This document shows positions 19,196 through 28,600 of a stretch of 64,000 nt of DNA, in pieces (the stretch's first letter is position 1; each line of letters starts with the position of its first letter). The stretch lies in the NCBI RefSeq assembly GCF_004564275.1, contig NZ_SPDV01000018.1, positions 47,617-111,616 on the forward strand, given 5' to 3'. The stretch comes from Sphingomonas parva (ex Maeng et al. 2020) (GTDB taxonomy: Bacteria > Pseudomonadota > Alphaproteobacteria > Sphingomonadales > Sphingomonadaceae). The notes below the pieces were generated by a model, which was given only the letters and a program-made list of their open reading frames with translations, was not told the DNA's origin and searched no databases. The position numbers and the translations under genes were made by a program.

Positions 19196-19230
19196 CCGCC
19201 CCTTCCCACCGGAAGGGGCGGTTTTCGTTT
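19196..19230 (+). terminator. Intrinsic terminator of metK
   Basis: Perfect 11-bp GC-rich stem (CCGCCCCTTCC / GGAAGGGGCGG) with a CACC loop, followed by TTTTCGTTT. Lies about 30 bp after the metK stop codon, before trmB. Confidence 0.9.
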
Positions 19231-19285
19231 GGGGACAGGCTCAAGGCCCTTGGCGGGCGGGCCAAGGCGCTTTAGGCGCCGCGGC

Positions 19286-19966
19286 GTGAACGATCCCAGC
19301 ACCATCCGCCGCCTCTACGGCCGCCGCTCCGGCCACAAGCTTCGCCAGGGCCAGTCCGCCCTGCTCGAGGAGTTGCTGCCGGCGATCAGCGTCCCCGACA
19401 GCGGGCCGATCGACTCCACCCGCCTGTTCGGCAGCGAGCGCCCGCTCCATTTCGAGATCGGCTTCGGCTCGGGGGAGCATCTCGCCTATCGCGCCGATCT
19501 GCTGCCCGACCATGCGTTCATCGGCGCCGAGCCGTTCCTCAATGGCGTGGTCGGCGCGCTGATGCACGTGCGCGACCAGCACCTCACCAACGTCCGCCTC
19601 CACATGGGCGACGCGCTCGACGTGCTCGAGCGGCTGCCCGACGGGGCGCTGAGCTTCGTCTACCTGCTCCACCCCGACCCCTGGCCCAAGGCGCGTCACG
19701 CCAAGCGTCGGATGGTCAATCACGGCCCGCTCGACCTGATCGCCGCCAAGTTGAAGCCGGGCGGCGAATTCCGCCTCGGCACCGACGACCCGGTCTATTG
19801 CCGCTGGTCGATGATGGTGATGAACCAGCGGCCCGACTTCGAATGGCTCGCCGAGAGCGCGAAGGACTTCCTGACCCGGCCCGGCGGCTGGCCCGAGACA
19901 CGCTACGAGGCGAAGGCCCGGCGCAAGGGCCACGAAGTGTGGTACTTCCGATACCGGCGGATTTAG
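19286..19966 (+). CDS. trmB: tRNA (guanine-N7-)-methyltransferase
   Basis: Methylates G46 in the tRNA variable loop using SAM. 226 residues from GTG 19286, chosen because the conserved TrmB N-terminus (IRRLYGRRSGHKLRQGQ) follows directly; an in-frame ATG at 19229 lies next to the metK terminator. SAM-binding segment FEIGFGSGEHL, the specificity motif HPDPWPKARHAKRRMV, and FRLGTDD are all present. It is the last chromosomal gene before the integrated element. Confidence 0.94.
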   Translation: MNDPSTIRRLYGRRSGHKLRQGQSALLEELLPAISVPDSGPIDSTRLFGSERPLHFEIGFGSGEHLAYRADLLPDHAFIGAEPFLNGVVGALMHVRDQHLTNVRLHMGDALDVLERLPDGALSFVYLLHPDPWPKARHAKRRMVNHGPLDLIAAKLKPGGEFRLGTDDPVYCRWSMMVMNQRPDFEWLAESAKDFLTRPGGWPETRYEAKARRKGHEVWYFRYRRI

Positions 19967-20094
19967 ATCAATCACGTATCACGTATAATACTTTTTTTTC
20001 ATTAGCTTAGACCGAAACACGCCGCCGTCTACCGCCGCCAATTTCCGCGACGGTGATTGCCCGGTGATTACTTTTCTGGTACATAAGGTTCGTC

Positions 20095-21303
20095 ATGGCT
20101 ACCGGAAAAATCACCAAGCGAACCCTCGACGCGCTCCAGTCCGGCGCGGTCACCGGCTTCCTTTGGGATGACGAACTGAAGGGGTTCGGGCTTAAGATTA
20201 CGGCAGGCGGTTCGGCGTCCTACGTCATCCAATATCGGATGGGTGGCCGCGAGGCGAAGACGCGTCGCTACACCATCGGCAGTCATGGTTCGCCATGGAC
20301 GCCTTTCACCGCTCGTGAGGAGGCGACGAGGCTCCTCCGCCTGGTCGCGCAGGGCATCGATCCCGTCGAATCGGATAAGCAGAGGCGGCGCGAGGCTGTC
20401 GACCTTGCCTTTTCCAACTATGCTGATCGGTTCGCAGCGGACTGCAAAGGGAAAGGTTGGTCAACGCTGGTAACGCGATCACTTCATCTGCACGTCAAGC
20501 CCGTGCTCAGGGACAAGGCGCTTCCCACAATCACGCGCATTGATGTCGTTGCCGTGTTCGATCGCATGCCCTTGGAGCAGGCCGCTAATCGTCGTAATGT
20601 GTTCGCGGTGCTGAGGCGCCTATTTCGATGGGCGGTGAGTCGTGGCGACATCGACAGAAGCCCAATGGAGGGCATGGAGACGCCGAAGGCGGTCAAACCG
20701 CGCGAGCGCTGGCTGAGCGACAGTGAGTTGGCGAGGGTCTGGATTCAAGCGGCGGAATGCCACCTGTGTTTCGGCCCGATCGTTCGGCTGCTGATTGCCA
20801 CTGGTCAGCGGCGCGAGGAGATTGGCGGCCTTCACTGGCAGGAATTGGATCGCTCGGAGCGCGAAATGCGGTTGTCCGGCGATCGGACGAAGAACGGCGA
20901 ACCCACCACGATCCCGCTCAATGATCTCGCGGTTGCCGAGCTCGACAAAGTGGCGGGCAGTGAAAAGTGGCCATCTCGCGGTAGGGTGTTTCCAACCGCG
21001 ACTGGTGCCGCTTTCACTGCCTATCACAAGGGCAAAATGAAGCTTGATAAGCTACTATCGAAGGACGGCCGCAATCCCGTGCCGCCTTGGCGGCTCCATG
21101 ACCTCAGGCGAACACTGGCAACAGGCTTTCAGAGGCTCGGCGTGCGGTTTGAGGTAACCGAAGCAGTCCTCAACCACGTTGGTGGCTCCCGGTCCGGAGT
21201 TGCAGGAATCTATCAGCGCCACGACTGGAAGCCGGAGAAGCGTGAGGCGTTAGCAACGTGGAACAATCACCTTTCCAGCGCGATCGAGGCGGCGCAGAAG
21301 TAA
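20095..21303 (+). CDS. Tyrosine recombinase/integrase of P4 type (Arm DUF4102)
   Basis: Site-specific recombinase that integrates and excises the element. 402 residues: N-terminal arm-binding domain (residues 1-90, GFLWDDELKGFGLKI), core-binding SAM-like domain (about 100-200), then the catalytic domain with Arg in ATGQRREEI (about 239), HDLRR (His335, Arg338), LNHVGG (His361) and the nucleophile Tyr373 in GIYQRHDW. All catalytic residues are intact. ATG 20095 has TAAGG upstream. It abuts chromosomal trmB with only 128 bp between, marking one end of the ICE. This class usually targets tRNA genes. Confidence 0.9.
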   Translation: MATGKITKRTLDALQSGAVTGFLWDDELKGFGLKITAGGSASYVIQYRMGGREAKTRRYTIGSHGSPWTPFTAREEATRLLRLVAQGIDPVESDKQRRREAVDLAFSNYADRFAADCKGKGWSTLVTRSLHLHVKPVLRDKALPTITRIDVVAVFDRMPLEQAANRRNVFAVLRRLFRWAVSRGDIDRSPMEGMETPKAVKPRERWLSDSELARVWIQAAECHLCFGPIVRLLIATGQRREEIGGLHWQELDRSEREMRLSGDRTKNGEPTTIPLNDLAVAELDKVAGSEKWPSRGRVFPTATGAAFTAYHKGKMKLDKLLSKDGRNPVPPWRLHDLRRTLATGFQRLGVRFEVTEAVLNHVGGSRSGVAGIYQRHDWKPEKREALATWNNHLSSAIEAAQK

Positions 21304-21374
21304 CTCCTTGCGGCCAACGCAATCGGCTCGTTCCACATTCATTGTCGACGCTATGTCCCGTGCCGCAAAGCCGA

Positions 21375-21397
21375 GTTCGAATCCTGCGGGGCGCGCC
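21375..21397 (+). other. tRNA-Arg-like 3' end fragment (candidate attachment-site remnant)
   Basis: GTTCGAATCCTGC followed by GGGGCGCGCC resembles the T-loop plus acceptor 3' strand of alphaproteobacterial tRNA-Arg(CCG) (by recall, GTTCGAATCCTGCCGGGCGCACC, about 20 of 23 positions). Upstream bases do not complete the T-stem and no cloverleaf forms, so this is not a functional tRNA. It lies 72 bp after the integrase stop, where an att duplicate of a tRNA 3' end would be expected. The rest of 21304-21551 shows nothing else I can support. Confidence 0.35.
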
Positions 21398-21551
21398 GTG
21401 CAGGACAAAGCTAACGAATATATTTCACCCTTCGCGCTACGATGAATTTTTAATCAGCGCTTTCGGTCTCATGATGGATACTCTATCCTCTTCCATCGGG
21501 TTACAGCGGGTTACAAGATAAAGGACCGCGCTACGCCGCCGCGGACATCGT

Positions 21552-21842
21552 CTACGGGGTGCCGGGGCAGGTCAGGCCAGTGCTTCGCGAGACGACATAA
21601 TGCAACATGGCCTTGTCGAGGCTCAGGTAAGCAACCAACCGCTTCAGCTTGGCGTTCTCTTCCTCGAGTCGCTTCAGCCGTCGCATCTCCGACGGCATCA
21701 GCCCCGCGTATTTCTTGCGCCACCCATAGAACGTCGCCTCGCTGATCCCGGTCTTCCGGCACACATCGCCGACGCTCGTGCCATCCTCGGCTTGCTTCAG
21801 CACAAAGCCTATCTGCGCCTACGAAAACTTTGACTTCTTCAT
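21552..21842 (-). pseudogene. IS3-family OrfA transposase remnant
   Basis: Reads MKKSKFS, an in-frame TAG at 21819-21821, then AQIGFVLKQAEDGTSV, the HTH segment CRKTGISEATFYGWRKKYAGL and the leucine-zipper region ending LSLDKAMLHYVV. This is IS3-type OrfA, broken by one nonsense codon (expected Glu or Tyr/Ser). The orfB integrase that should follow is missing: the frame runs out into unrelated sequence near 21552. Inactive remnant marking past insertion between the integrase and the efflux cargo. Confidence 0.8.
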
Positions 21843-21969
21843 CACTCACTCCGCTTCCGTGGTCCTCCTCCATAAGTGGAATTTTCAGCTCAAAGCGGTC
21901 CAGAAAACGGGCAGAAGGTCAATGGTATCGGCGCTAACATGACCCCCAGCGTTCGGGCGCCGACGCCGG

Positions 21970-22620
21970 TCACGTGTTCCTGGATGCCGGGCTGTCGGCG
22001 CACCCAACGAGCCAAGTGACCGCATTATCGATGTATCCGTCTATCTCTTTCTGCGTCGGCTGATCGGATACGCCTGCGAGGATCCGCTGTGTCGCGTCTC
22101 CCTGGAGCATGGCGAAGAAAAGTATAGCCCAGCGTCGGCGGATTTCGTCGGTAGTGCCAGGCGCGAGCTCGCTCAAGAAGTCGGTTAGCTTATCGTAGGC
22201 GATCTCGTGACCCTTACCGAAGAAGATATCGGCAATGTCAGGGTTGCGCGCGCCCTCGGAATAGACGATCCGTTGCAGGGCTATGGCGTCGTCGCTTGCC
22301 AGCACGCGCACGAACTGGCGGCCAAGCCGCGTTAGAGTGCGGCACGGATCATCCGCCTCACCCATCTCGCGTTTGAGCGGCTCGAGAATTTCCGCGCAGC
22401 GCTCGACCATCATCGCCTCGAACAGGCCGGCCTTGTCCTTGAACTGCTCGTAGAGCAGCGATTTCGAGCCTCCGGCGCGCGCGACGATTTCCGCGACCGA
22501 AGAGCGCTCATATCCCTTCTCCAAAAAAATGGCCGCAGCAGCGTCGAGCATGGCGCGGCGACGCGCCGCACCGCGGCGCTGCATCGGTTTGGGCTTGAAT
22601 TCTTGGTCGGGCTGTGACAT
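21970..22620 (-). CDS. TetR/AcrR family repressor of the efflux locus
   Basis: 216 residues. N-terminal HTH: RRAMLDAAAAIFLEKGYERSSVAEIVARAGGSKSLLYEQFKDKAGLF (residues about 20-66) is a textbook TetR domain; the C-terminal helical ligand domain resembles the AcrR/TetR_C_7 type. It is divergent from the efflux genes with about 72 bp between starts, containing a tandem CGGTA near 22645 as a possible operator. It probably represses the adaptor/pump operon and itself until ligand binds. Confidence 0.87.
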   Translation of the reverse strand: MSQPDQEFKPKPMQRRGAARRRAMLDAAAAIFLEKGYERSSVAEIVARAGGSKSLLYEQFKDKAGLFEAMMVERCAEILEPLKREMGEADDPCRTLTRLGRQFVRVLASDDAIALQRIVYSEGARNPDIADIFFGKGHEIAYDKLTDFLSELAPGTTDEIRRRWAILFFAMLQGDATQRILAGVSDQPTQKEIDGYIDNAVTWLVGCADSPASRNT

Positions 22621-22692
22621 CGGACCTCAAACAGTAGCGTTCGGTACGGTATGATTCTAGCCGGCTGCGACGTGTCACGCAAGGATTGCCGC

Positions 22693-23769
22693 ATGAACCG
22701 TTGTGTCGCCGCCGTAAGTCTTCTTGCCGGTGGCTTGATGCTGTCGGGATGCGGCGGACCCGCCGGAGGGGAGCCTGCCCCAGTCTCGGTGCGCACCATG
22801 CTGGCTTCTTCGAACGTTGACGATGGCGCCTTCAGCTATGCTGGCGACATCGCGCCGCGAGTCGAAAGCGCAGTCGGCTTCCGGGTCGCGGGTCGCCTGA
22901 TCGCGCGTCCAGTCGACGTCGGAGACCGGGTCGGTCAGGGAACGGTGCTGGCGCAGCTCGAGACCGCTCCCTTCGCCTTGGCGCTGCGCGAGGCACGCGG
23001 GGCGACCGCCGCCGCGCGCGCCGAACTGCAGCAGGCCGAAGGCGATGTCGCACGCAACGCAGATCTCGCGAACGAGCGCATCGTCGCGCCCGCCCAATTC
23101 GAACGGCTCCGGACCACGCGCGACACTGCCCGGGCCCGGCTGACCGAAGCCCAGAGTCGACAATCCCTTCTACAAGACGAGCTCGGCTATGCCACTCTGC
23201 GTGCGCCCGTATCCGGGGTGGTGACCGCAGTCGACGCCGAGGTCGGCCAGTATCTGGCGGCGGGACAGCCAGCGTTTCGCGTCGCGCGCGATGGCGGCAT
23301 GGAAGCGGTCGTGGATGTGCCGGAAGGTCGGATAGCCGACCTCTCGCTTGGCCAGCCCGCCACTGTCGAGCTTGTCGGCAACGACGCGCGCCTGGCGGGT
23401 CGTGTCCGCGAGATCGCGCCGTCCGCCGATCCGGCCACGCGCACCTTCCGCGTCCGGGTCGCAATTCCCGATGGCGGGCCGGCGCGGCTGGGCATGACCG
23501 CGCGAGTACGCTTCACCGGTGGGACGCGCTCGTCAGCGATCCGTCTGCCAATTACTGCGCTGTTCCAGGACGCGAAGCGTCCGGCCGTCTGGATCGTCAA
23601 GCGAGACCGGGCAACGCTCGAGCTTCGTCCGATAACCATCGGCGAAATGGGGTCCGAGACATTCTCGGTCGCGCGCGGCGTGCGGGCGGGCGAGCGCGTC
23701 GTCACCGCTGGCGTCCATCGTCTTGATGTCAAGACACCGGTCCGCGTGTGGGATGGGCGACTGCCATGA
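22693..23769 (+). CDS. RND efflux periplasmic adaptor (membrane fusion lipoprotein)
   Basis: 358 residues. The ATG at 22693 (AAGGA 7 bases upstream) yields a lipoprotein signal with lipobox LSGC, so the adaptor is anchored to the inner membrane. HlyD/AcrA-type architecture: barrel-sandwich half (RPVDVGDRVGQGTVLAQLE), an alpha-helical hairpin (about residues 95-165), the second lipoyl half (TLRAPVSGVVTAVDAEVGQYL) and a beta-barrel domain. Stop overlaps the pump ATG by 4 bp. Confidence 0.92.
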   Translation: MNRCVAAVSLLAGGLMLSGCGGPAGGEPAPVSVRTMLASSNVDDGAFSYAGDIAPRVESAVGFRVAGRLIARPVDVGDRVGQGTVLAQLETAPFALALREARGATAAARAELQQAEGDVARNADLANERIVAPAQFERLRTTRDTARARLTEAQSRQSLLQDELGYATLRAPVSGVVTAVDAEVGQYLAAGQPAFRVARDGGMEAVVDVPEGRIADLSLGQPATVELVGNDARLAGRVREIAPSADPATRTFRVRVAIPDGGPARLGMTARVRFTGGTRSSAIRLPITALFQDAKRPAVWIVKRDRATLELRPITIGEMGSETFSVARGVRAGERVVTAGVHRLDVKTPVRVWDGRLP

Positions 23770-26700
23770 GCGGCTTCAACCTCTCCGAATGGGCGCTGCG
23801 CCACCGTGCGCTCGTCATCTTCGCCATGGTCGTCTCGGTATTCGCAGGGCTATCGGCCTATTTCGCGCTCGGGCGGGCCGAGGATCCGTCCTTCACTGTC
23901 AAAACAATGGTTATCCGCGTCGCCTGGCCTGGTGCCAGTGCGCGCGAGATGGAAACGCAGGTCACCGACGAGATCGAACGCGCGCTCCAGGAAGCGCCGA
24001 ACTTCGACTATGTTTCGAGCTACTCGCGCCCCGGAGAGGCAACTCTTTTCGTATGGCTGCGCGACGACACGCCGCCGGCCGAGGTTCCGGACAGCTGGTA
24101 TCAGGTCAGAAAGCGCGTCGGCGACATCCGTCCGCTGCTGCCGAGCGGGATCGTCGGACCTTATTTCAACGACGATTTTGGCGATACCTTCGGCTCGATC
24201 TACGCCTTCCGCTCGGACGGGTTCGACGATTCCGAGATGAAGCGCGTGCTGCTTTCGGCGCGTCAGCGGCTACTCCGTCTTCCCGATGTCTCCAAGGTTG
24301 AGCTCTGGGGAGTGCAAGAGCAACGATTCTTCGTCGAGTTCGAGACCGCACGCCTGGCCGAACTCGGCCTCGCACCCCAAGCCATTCTCGACAGCCTCGC
24401 CCGTCAAAATGCCGTCACGCCTTCTGGAACCATCGAGGCGCCGACGACCCGTATCCGCCTGAATGTGACCGGCGCGGTCGACTCGGTCGAGGCGATCGCC
24501 GGGACACCGATCGCTGTCGACGGGCGTCAGTTCCGGCTCGGCGATGTCGCCACCGTCACACGAGGTTTTGCCGACCCGCCGGTCTTCTCGATGCGCTGGA
24601 ATGGCGAGCGCGTCACCGCGCTGGCAGTTTCGATGGTCGAAGGTGGAGACATTCTCGCGCTCGGCGAGAACCTTGCTCGTGAAATGGAAGCGATTCAGGC
24701 GGCCCTGCCGGCCGGGATCGATATCGAAAAGGTGTCCGACCAGCCCTATGTGGTCGAGCATTCGGTCGCCGAGTTCGAGCTCCACTTCGTCCTCGCGCTC
24801 GGCATTGTGCTCGGGGTGAGTTTCCTCTCGCTCGGCTGGCGGGCGGGCATGGTCGTTGCGCTGAGCGTTCCGCTGGTGCTGGCGATCACCTTCGTCATCA
24901 TGGACCTCGGCGGTCTCGACCTGCACCGCATCTCGCTCGGCGCGCTCATCATCGCACTGGGGCTGCTGGTCGACGATGCGATTATCGCGGTCGAGATGAT
25001 CCTCGTCAAACTCGAGGAGGGCTGGGATCGGTTCCGCGCCGCCTCCTTCGCCTGGACCTCGACCGCCTTCCCGATGCTCACCGGTACGCTGATCACCGCC
25101 GCCGGGTTTGTGCCCGTGGGCTTCGCCCGCTCGGGCTCTGGCGAATACACCAACGCGATCTTCTGGGTGGTCGGCATCTCGCTGGTGGTCTCCTGGATCG
25201 TCGCAGTGCTGTTCACGCCCTATCTGGGCTACAAGCTGCTGCCGGCTAAAGCCGCAGGCCACGGAACGCATGGCTATGACGGCAAGCTCTACCGGCGCCT
25301 GCGCTCGGCGGTCGACTGGTGCGTTTCTCGTCGCAAGCTCACCTTGGGCCTGACGGTCGGCGCCTTCGTTGCCTCGCTCGCGGCATTTCCCTTCGTGCCG
25401 CAGCAGTTCTTCCCTTCATCGTCGCGAGAGGAGGTCTTGATCGACTTGGAACTGGCCGAAGGCTCTTCCTACGCCGCCACGCTCGCCGCCGCGCGGACGC
25501 TGGAGCGCCTCGTGCGTCGCGATCCCCGGACCGAGGACGTGGTCAGCTATGTCGGCGGCGGCGGCCCGCGCTTCTACCTCGCACTCAATCCCGAACTGCC
25601 CAACCTCGCTTTCGCGCAGTTCATCGCCAAGCCGAAGAAGGCCGAGGACAGCGTCGCGCTGGCGCGCGATCTCGATGCGAAGCTCAAGGCGGCGATGCCG
25701 GACGTGCGGGTCCGGGTCTCGCGGCTTGAGAACGGGCCCCCGGTCGGCTATCCGGTGCAGTTCCGGGTCATGGGGCCGGACCCCGATACGGTGCGGACCT
25801 ACGCGGCACAGGTGCGCGATACGATGCGCACGGACCCGCGCATGCGCGACGTCAACTTCCAGTGGTTCGAGCGCACCAAGGCGCTGCAGCTGGTGGTCGA
25901 CCAAGAACGGGCGCGCGCGCTCGGGCTGACCCCGCAGGATGTCTCGCAAACGCTCCAGACGCTGCTCTCGGGCTACACCGTCACGCAAGTCCGCGATCGC
26001 TCCGAGCTCATCGACGTCGTCGCCCGCGCCGCGCCCGACGAGCGCGCGATGGCCGAGCGCATAAACGAATTGAGCATCCGCGTTCCCTCGGGAGGCTCCG
26101 TGCCGCTCGATCAGGTAGCAAGGATCGTCCCGGAGCTCGAGGATGGCGTCGTCTGGCGGCGCAACCGCGACGCCTCGCTGATCGTGCGCGGCGATGTGAT
26201 CGATGGCGTCCAAGGCCCCGATGTGAGCGGCGCCCTGAACGAGAAACTCGACGCCGTTCGCGACCGGATGCCTGCGGGCTACCGTATCGAGATGGGCGGG
26301 GCGGTCGAGGAAGCGGCCAAGGGGTCGGCCTCCATCTTCAAGCTCTTCCCGGTCATGCTGGGGCTCTGGCTGACGCTGCTTATGATCCAGCTGCAGAGCT
26401 TCAGCCGCATGACGATGGTGTTCCTGACCGCTCCGCTTGGGCTCATCGGCGTCGTTTTCGCGCTGCTTCTCTTCCAGGCGCCGTTCGGCTTCGTGGCGCA
26501 ACTTGGAGTCATCGCGCTGGCCGGGATGATCATGCGCAATTCGGTGATCCTCGTCGACCAGATCGATCGCGACATCGCCGATGGCGCACCCGCGTGGACC
26601 GCGATCGTCGAGGCGACTGTGCGGCGCGCTCGGCCTGTGGTGCTGACTGCGCTCGCCGCCATTTTGGCGATGATCCCGCTCACCTGGTCGACCTTCTGGG

Positions 26701-26861
26701 GACCGATGGCAATCGCCATCATGGGCGGGCTGGCGGTCGCCACTGTGCTGACCCTGTTCTTCGTGCCCGCGCTTTGCGCGCTGTGGTTCCGCGTCCGCCG
26801 CGAACCCGCCGAGCCTTCCACCGCCGCGCCCCCTGCTGCCGAGCCGGTGCCGGCAACCTGA
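23766..26861 (+). CDS. RND efflux pump permease
   Basis: 1031-residue proton-driven inner-membrane exporter of the AcrB/TriC type. Twelve predicted membrane helices in the usual two groups around two large periplasmic loops; helix 1 starts at ALVIFAMVVSVFAGL. The helix-4 segment GLLVDDAIIAVEM carries the paired aspartates that relay protons, as in drug (HAE) rather than metal pumps. The substrate is not predictable. Translationally coupled to the adaptor; a dedicated outer-membrane factor is encoded four genes further. Confidence 0.94.
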   Translation: MSGFNLSEWALRHRALVIFAMVVSVFAGLSAYFALGRAEDPSFTVKTMVIRVAWPGASAREMETQVTDEIERALQEAPNFDYVSSYSRPGEATLFVWLRDDTPPAEVPDSWYQVRKRVGDIRPLLPSGIVGPYFNDDFGDTFGSIYAFRSDGFDDSEMKRVLLSARQRLLRLPDVSKVELWGVQEQRFFVEFETARLAELGLAPQAILDSLARQNAVTPSGTIEAPTTRIRLNVTGAVDSVEAIAGTPIAVDGRQFRLGDVATVTRGFADPPVFSMRWNGERVTALAVSMVEGGDILALGENLAREMEAIQAALPAGIDIEKVSDQPYVVEHSVAEFELHFVLALGIVLGVSFLSLGWRAGMVVALSVPLVLAITFVIMDLGGLDLHRISLGALIIALGLLVDDAIIAVEMILVKLEEGWDRFRAASFAWTSTAFPMLTGTLITAAGFVPVGFARSGSGEYTNAIFWVVGISLVVSWIVAVLFTPYLGYKLLPAKAAGHGTHGYDGKLYRRLRSAVDWCVSRRKLTLGLTVGAFVASLAAFPFVPQQFFPSSSREEVLIDLELAEGSSYAATLAAARTLERLVRRDPRTEDVVSYVGGGGPRFYLALNPELPNLAFAQFIAKPKKAEDSVALARDLDAKLKAAMPDVRVRVSRLENGPPVGYPVQFRVMGPDPDTVRTYAAQVRDTMRTDPRMRDVNFQWFERTKALQLVVDQERARALGLTPQDVSQTLQTLLSGYTVTQVRDRSELIDVVARAAPDERAMAERINELSIRVPSGGSVPLDQVARIVPELEDGVVWRRNRDASLIVRGDVIDGVQGPDVSGALNEKLDAVRDRMPAGYRIEMGGAVEEAAKGSASIFKLFPVMLGLWLTLLMIQLQSFSRMTMVFLTAPLGLIGVVFALLLFQAPFGFVAQLGVIALAGMIMRNSVILVDQIDRDIADGAPAWTAIVEATVRRARPVVLTALAAILAMIPLTWSTFWGPMAIAIMGGLAVATVLTLFFVPALCALWFRVRREPAEPSTAAPPAAEPVPAT

Positions 26862-26887
26862 GCACGACAAGCGAAAGGAGAGCGAGA

Positions 26888-27631
26888 ATGGAAAAATCGA
26901 AGAAGGCGCTGATCACCGGCGGCGCGGGGTTTCTGGGGATCGAACAGGCTTACCTGCTCGCTCAGGACGGGTTCGAGGTCGTGCTGGTCGACGCGGATGC
27001 GGAGCGTCTCGAGATGGCACGCGCCGCGCTCGCCCAACGAATGATCGATGCGTCCAGCATGGCCGTCGATCTGGCGGCCCCCGACGCCGGAGCGGCGGTC
27101 GGGCGGGCATATCCCGACGGCTTCGATGTGCTCGTCAACAATGTCGGCTATGTCATCGTGAAGCCCCTGCAGGCGATCGAGCGGGCGGAGTTCGAGCGAC
27201 AGCAGCAGGTGAACGCGCACGCGGCGTTCTACCTGTCCCAGGCCCTCGCGCCGGTGATGATCGAGCGCGGCTGGGGCCGCATCGTTAACATCGGCTCGAC
27301 CATGCTCGACGGCATGTTCGCGAACTTTGCGGGTTATCTAATGTCCAAGGGTGCGCTGCTTGGCCTGACGCGCGCCCTCGCCCGCGAACTCGGACCGCAC
27401 GGCGTCACGGTTAATTTCGTCAGCCCCGGCGCGCTGGAGAGCCCAGCCGAACATGCAGCCTGGGGCGAGCGCTGGTCAACCTTCGATGAAGAGGTGAAGG
27501 GCTACCAGTCGGTCAAGCGCCGCGGCGGTGCCGCCGACATCGCCAATGCCGTGCGGTTCCTCTGCCAGGACGGCTCGGGCTTCATCTCTGGCCAGCAGCT
27601 GCGCGTCGACGGTGGCTGGGTGATGGCGTGA
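26888..27631 (+). CDS. Short-chain dehydrogenase/reductase inside the efflux operon
   Basis: Classical SDR of 247 residues: TGGAGFLG cofactor motif, NNVGY, catalytic Ser in NIGSTM and the YLMSK Tyr/Lys pair, and a DGGWVMA-type C-terminus. AAAGGAG sits upstream of ATG 26888. The acidic residue after strand 2 (VVLVDAD) predicts NAD preference. Its place between pump and outer-membrane genes suggests it modifies the exported compound, but this is inference; no substrate is evident. Confidence 0.88.
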   Translation: MEKSKKALITGGAGFLGIEQAYLLAQDGFEVVLVDADAERLEMARAALAQRMIDASSMAVDLAAPDAGAAVGRAYPDGFDVLVNNVGYVIVKPLQAIERAEFERQQQVNAHAAFYLSQALAPVMIERGWGRIVNIGSTMLDGMFANFAGYLMSKGALLGLTRALARELGPHGVTVNFVSPGALESPAEHAAWGERWSTFDEEVKGYQSVKRRGGAADIANAVRFLCQDGSGFISGQQLRVDGGWVMA

Positions 27632-27712
27632 GCTGATTTTTCAACAGCCGCGCATCGGCCACGACCGGCGAGAGACCGGCAACCGATCGCGGTCGACCTC
27701 GGGAGGGGCGAC

Positions 27713-28600
27713 ATGAAAGCGGTACGGATGAGCTTCAGTCTGATGATGATGGCGAGCGCGAGTGTGGCGTCGGCAAGCGAGGGCGGCGGATCGATTTACC
27801 CGTTCGGCGTCGAGACCATCCTGCCGGGCTACATGCCGCCGCCCGGCTGGCATTACTTCAACTATACTGCCTTCGTCACATCTGACCGGTTCAACGGCGA
27901 GGACGGCGAGTCCGTGGTTCCGGAGTTCGAGTTCACCGGACTGGTCAACGCCGCCCGCATCGTGCGGGTCTGGGATCGCAAGGTGCTGGGCGGGCAGCTT
28001 GCCTCGGGCGCGACCGTCCCAGTCGGGCGTGTCGAACTTGCAACACCTGCCTTCAGGGACAGCCGCTTCACCATCGGCGACCCCACGATCATCCCCGTCG
28101 CGCTCGGATGGCATGGCCGCGAAGTCCATGTCTGGGCGTCGCTGGATATCGGCGTGCCCAGTGGAAGCTACGAGGTCGGCCGCGCCAACCTCTCGCGCAA
28201 CGCCTGGGTGATCGAGCCCAATGTGGCGGTGACATGGTTTGCGGGACCCGACGTCGTCGTGTCGGCCAAGGCGGTCTACAATCACAATTTCGAGAACTCG
28301 GAGACTGACTACAACTCCGGCGAGGAACTCGGTGTCGAGTTCGCCGCTGACTGGAGCGTGCGCCCCGATCTGGCGATCGGCGTGGGCGGGTTTGTGCTCG
28401 AACAGGTGAGCGATGACGAACAGGCCGGGGTGCGGATATCTAGCGGCAATCGCGCGCGCGCCAAGGCCATCGGTCCTCAGGTCCGCTGGTCGCCTGACGG
28501 CCGTCTGCAGCTCATCGCCAAGTTCCAACAGGATTTTGACGTCCGCAACCGCAGCGAGAATCAGACTCTATGGCTTCAGTTTTACACTCCGCTCGGCTAA
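27713..28600 (+). CDS. SphA/MetA-pathway-of-phenol-degradation type outer-membrane protein
   Basis: 295 residues with a signal peptide (MSFSLMMMASASVASA) and the start segment GGGSIYPFGVETILPGYMPPPGW typical of the SphA/phenol-MetA family of outer-membrane beta-barrel proteins, often linked to uptake or sensing of hydrophobic aromatics. Alternating hydrophobic strands run to a C-terminal LWLQFYTPLG. GGGAGGGG precedes ATG 27713. The 3' end overlaps the next gene by 31 bp. Confidence 0.72.
   Translation: MKAVRMSFSLMMMASASVASASEGGGSIYPFGVETILPGYMPPPGWHYFNYTAFVTSDRFNGEDGESVVPEFEFTGLVNAARIVRVWDRKVLGGQLASGATVPVGRVELATPAFRDSRFTIGDPTIIPVALGWHGREVHVWASLDIGVPSGSYEVGRANLSRNAWVIEPNVAVTWFAGPDVVVSAKAVYNHNFENSETDYNSGEELGVEFAADWSVRPDLAIGVGGFVLEQVSDDEQAGVRISSGNRARAKAIGPQVRWSPDGRLQLIAKFQQDFDVRNRSENQTLWLQFYTPLG

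Noticed and set aside
21361..21400. Intact tRNA gene
   Set aside because: Only a T-loop and acceptor-like 3' strand are present; the T-stem 5' arm does not pair and no anticodon arm is visible.
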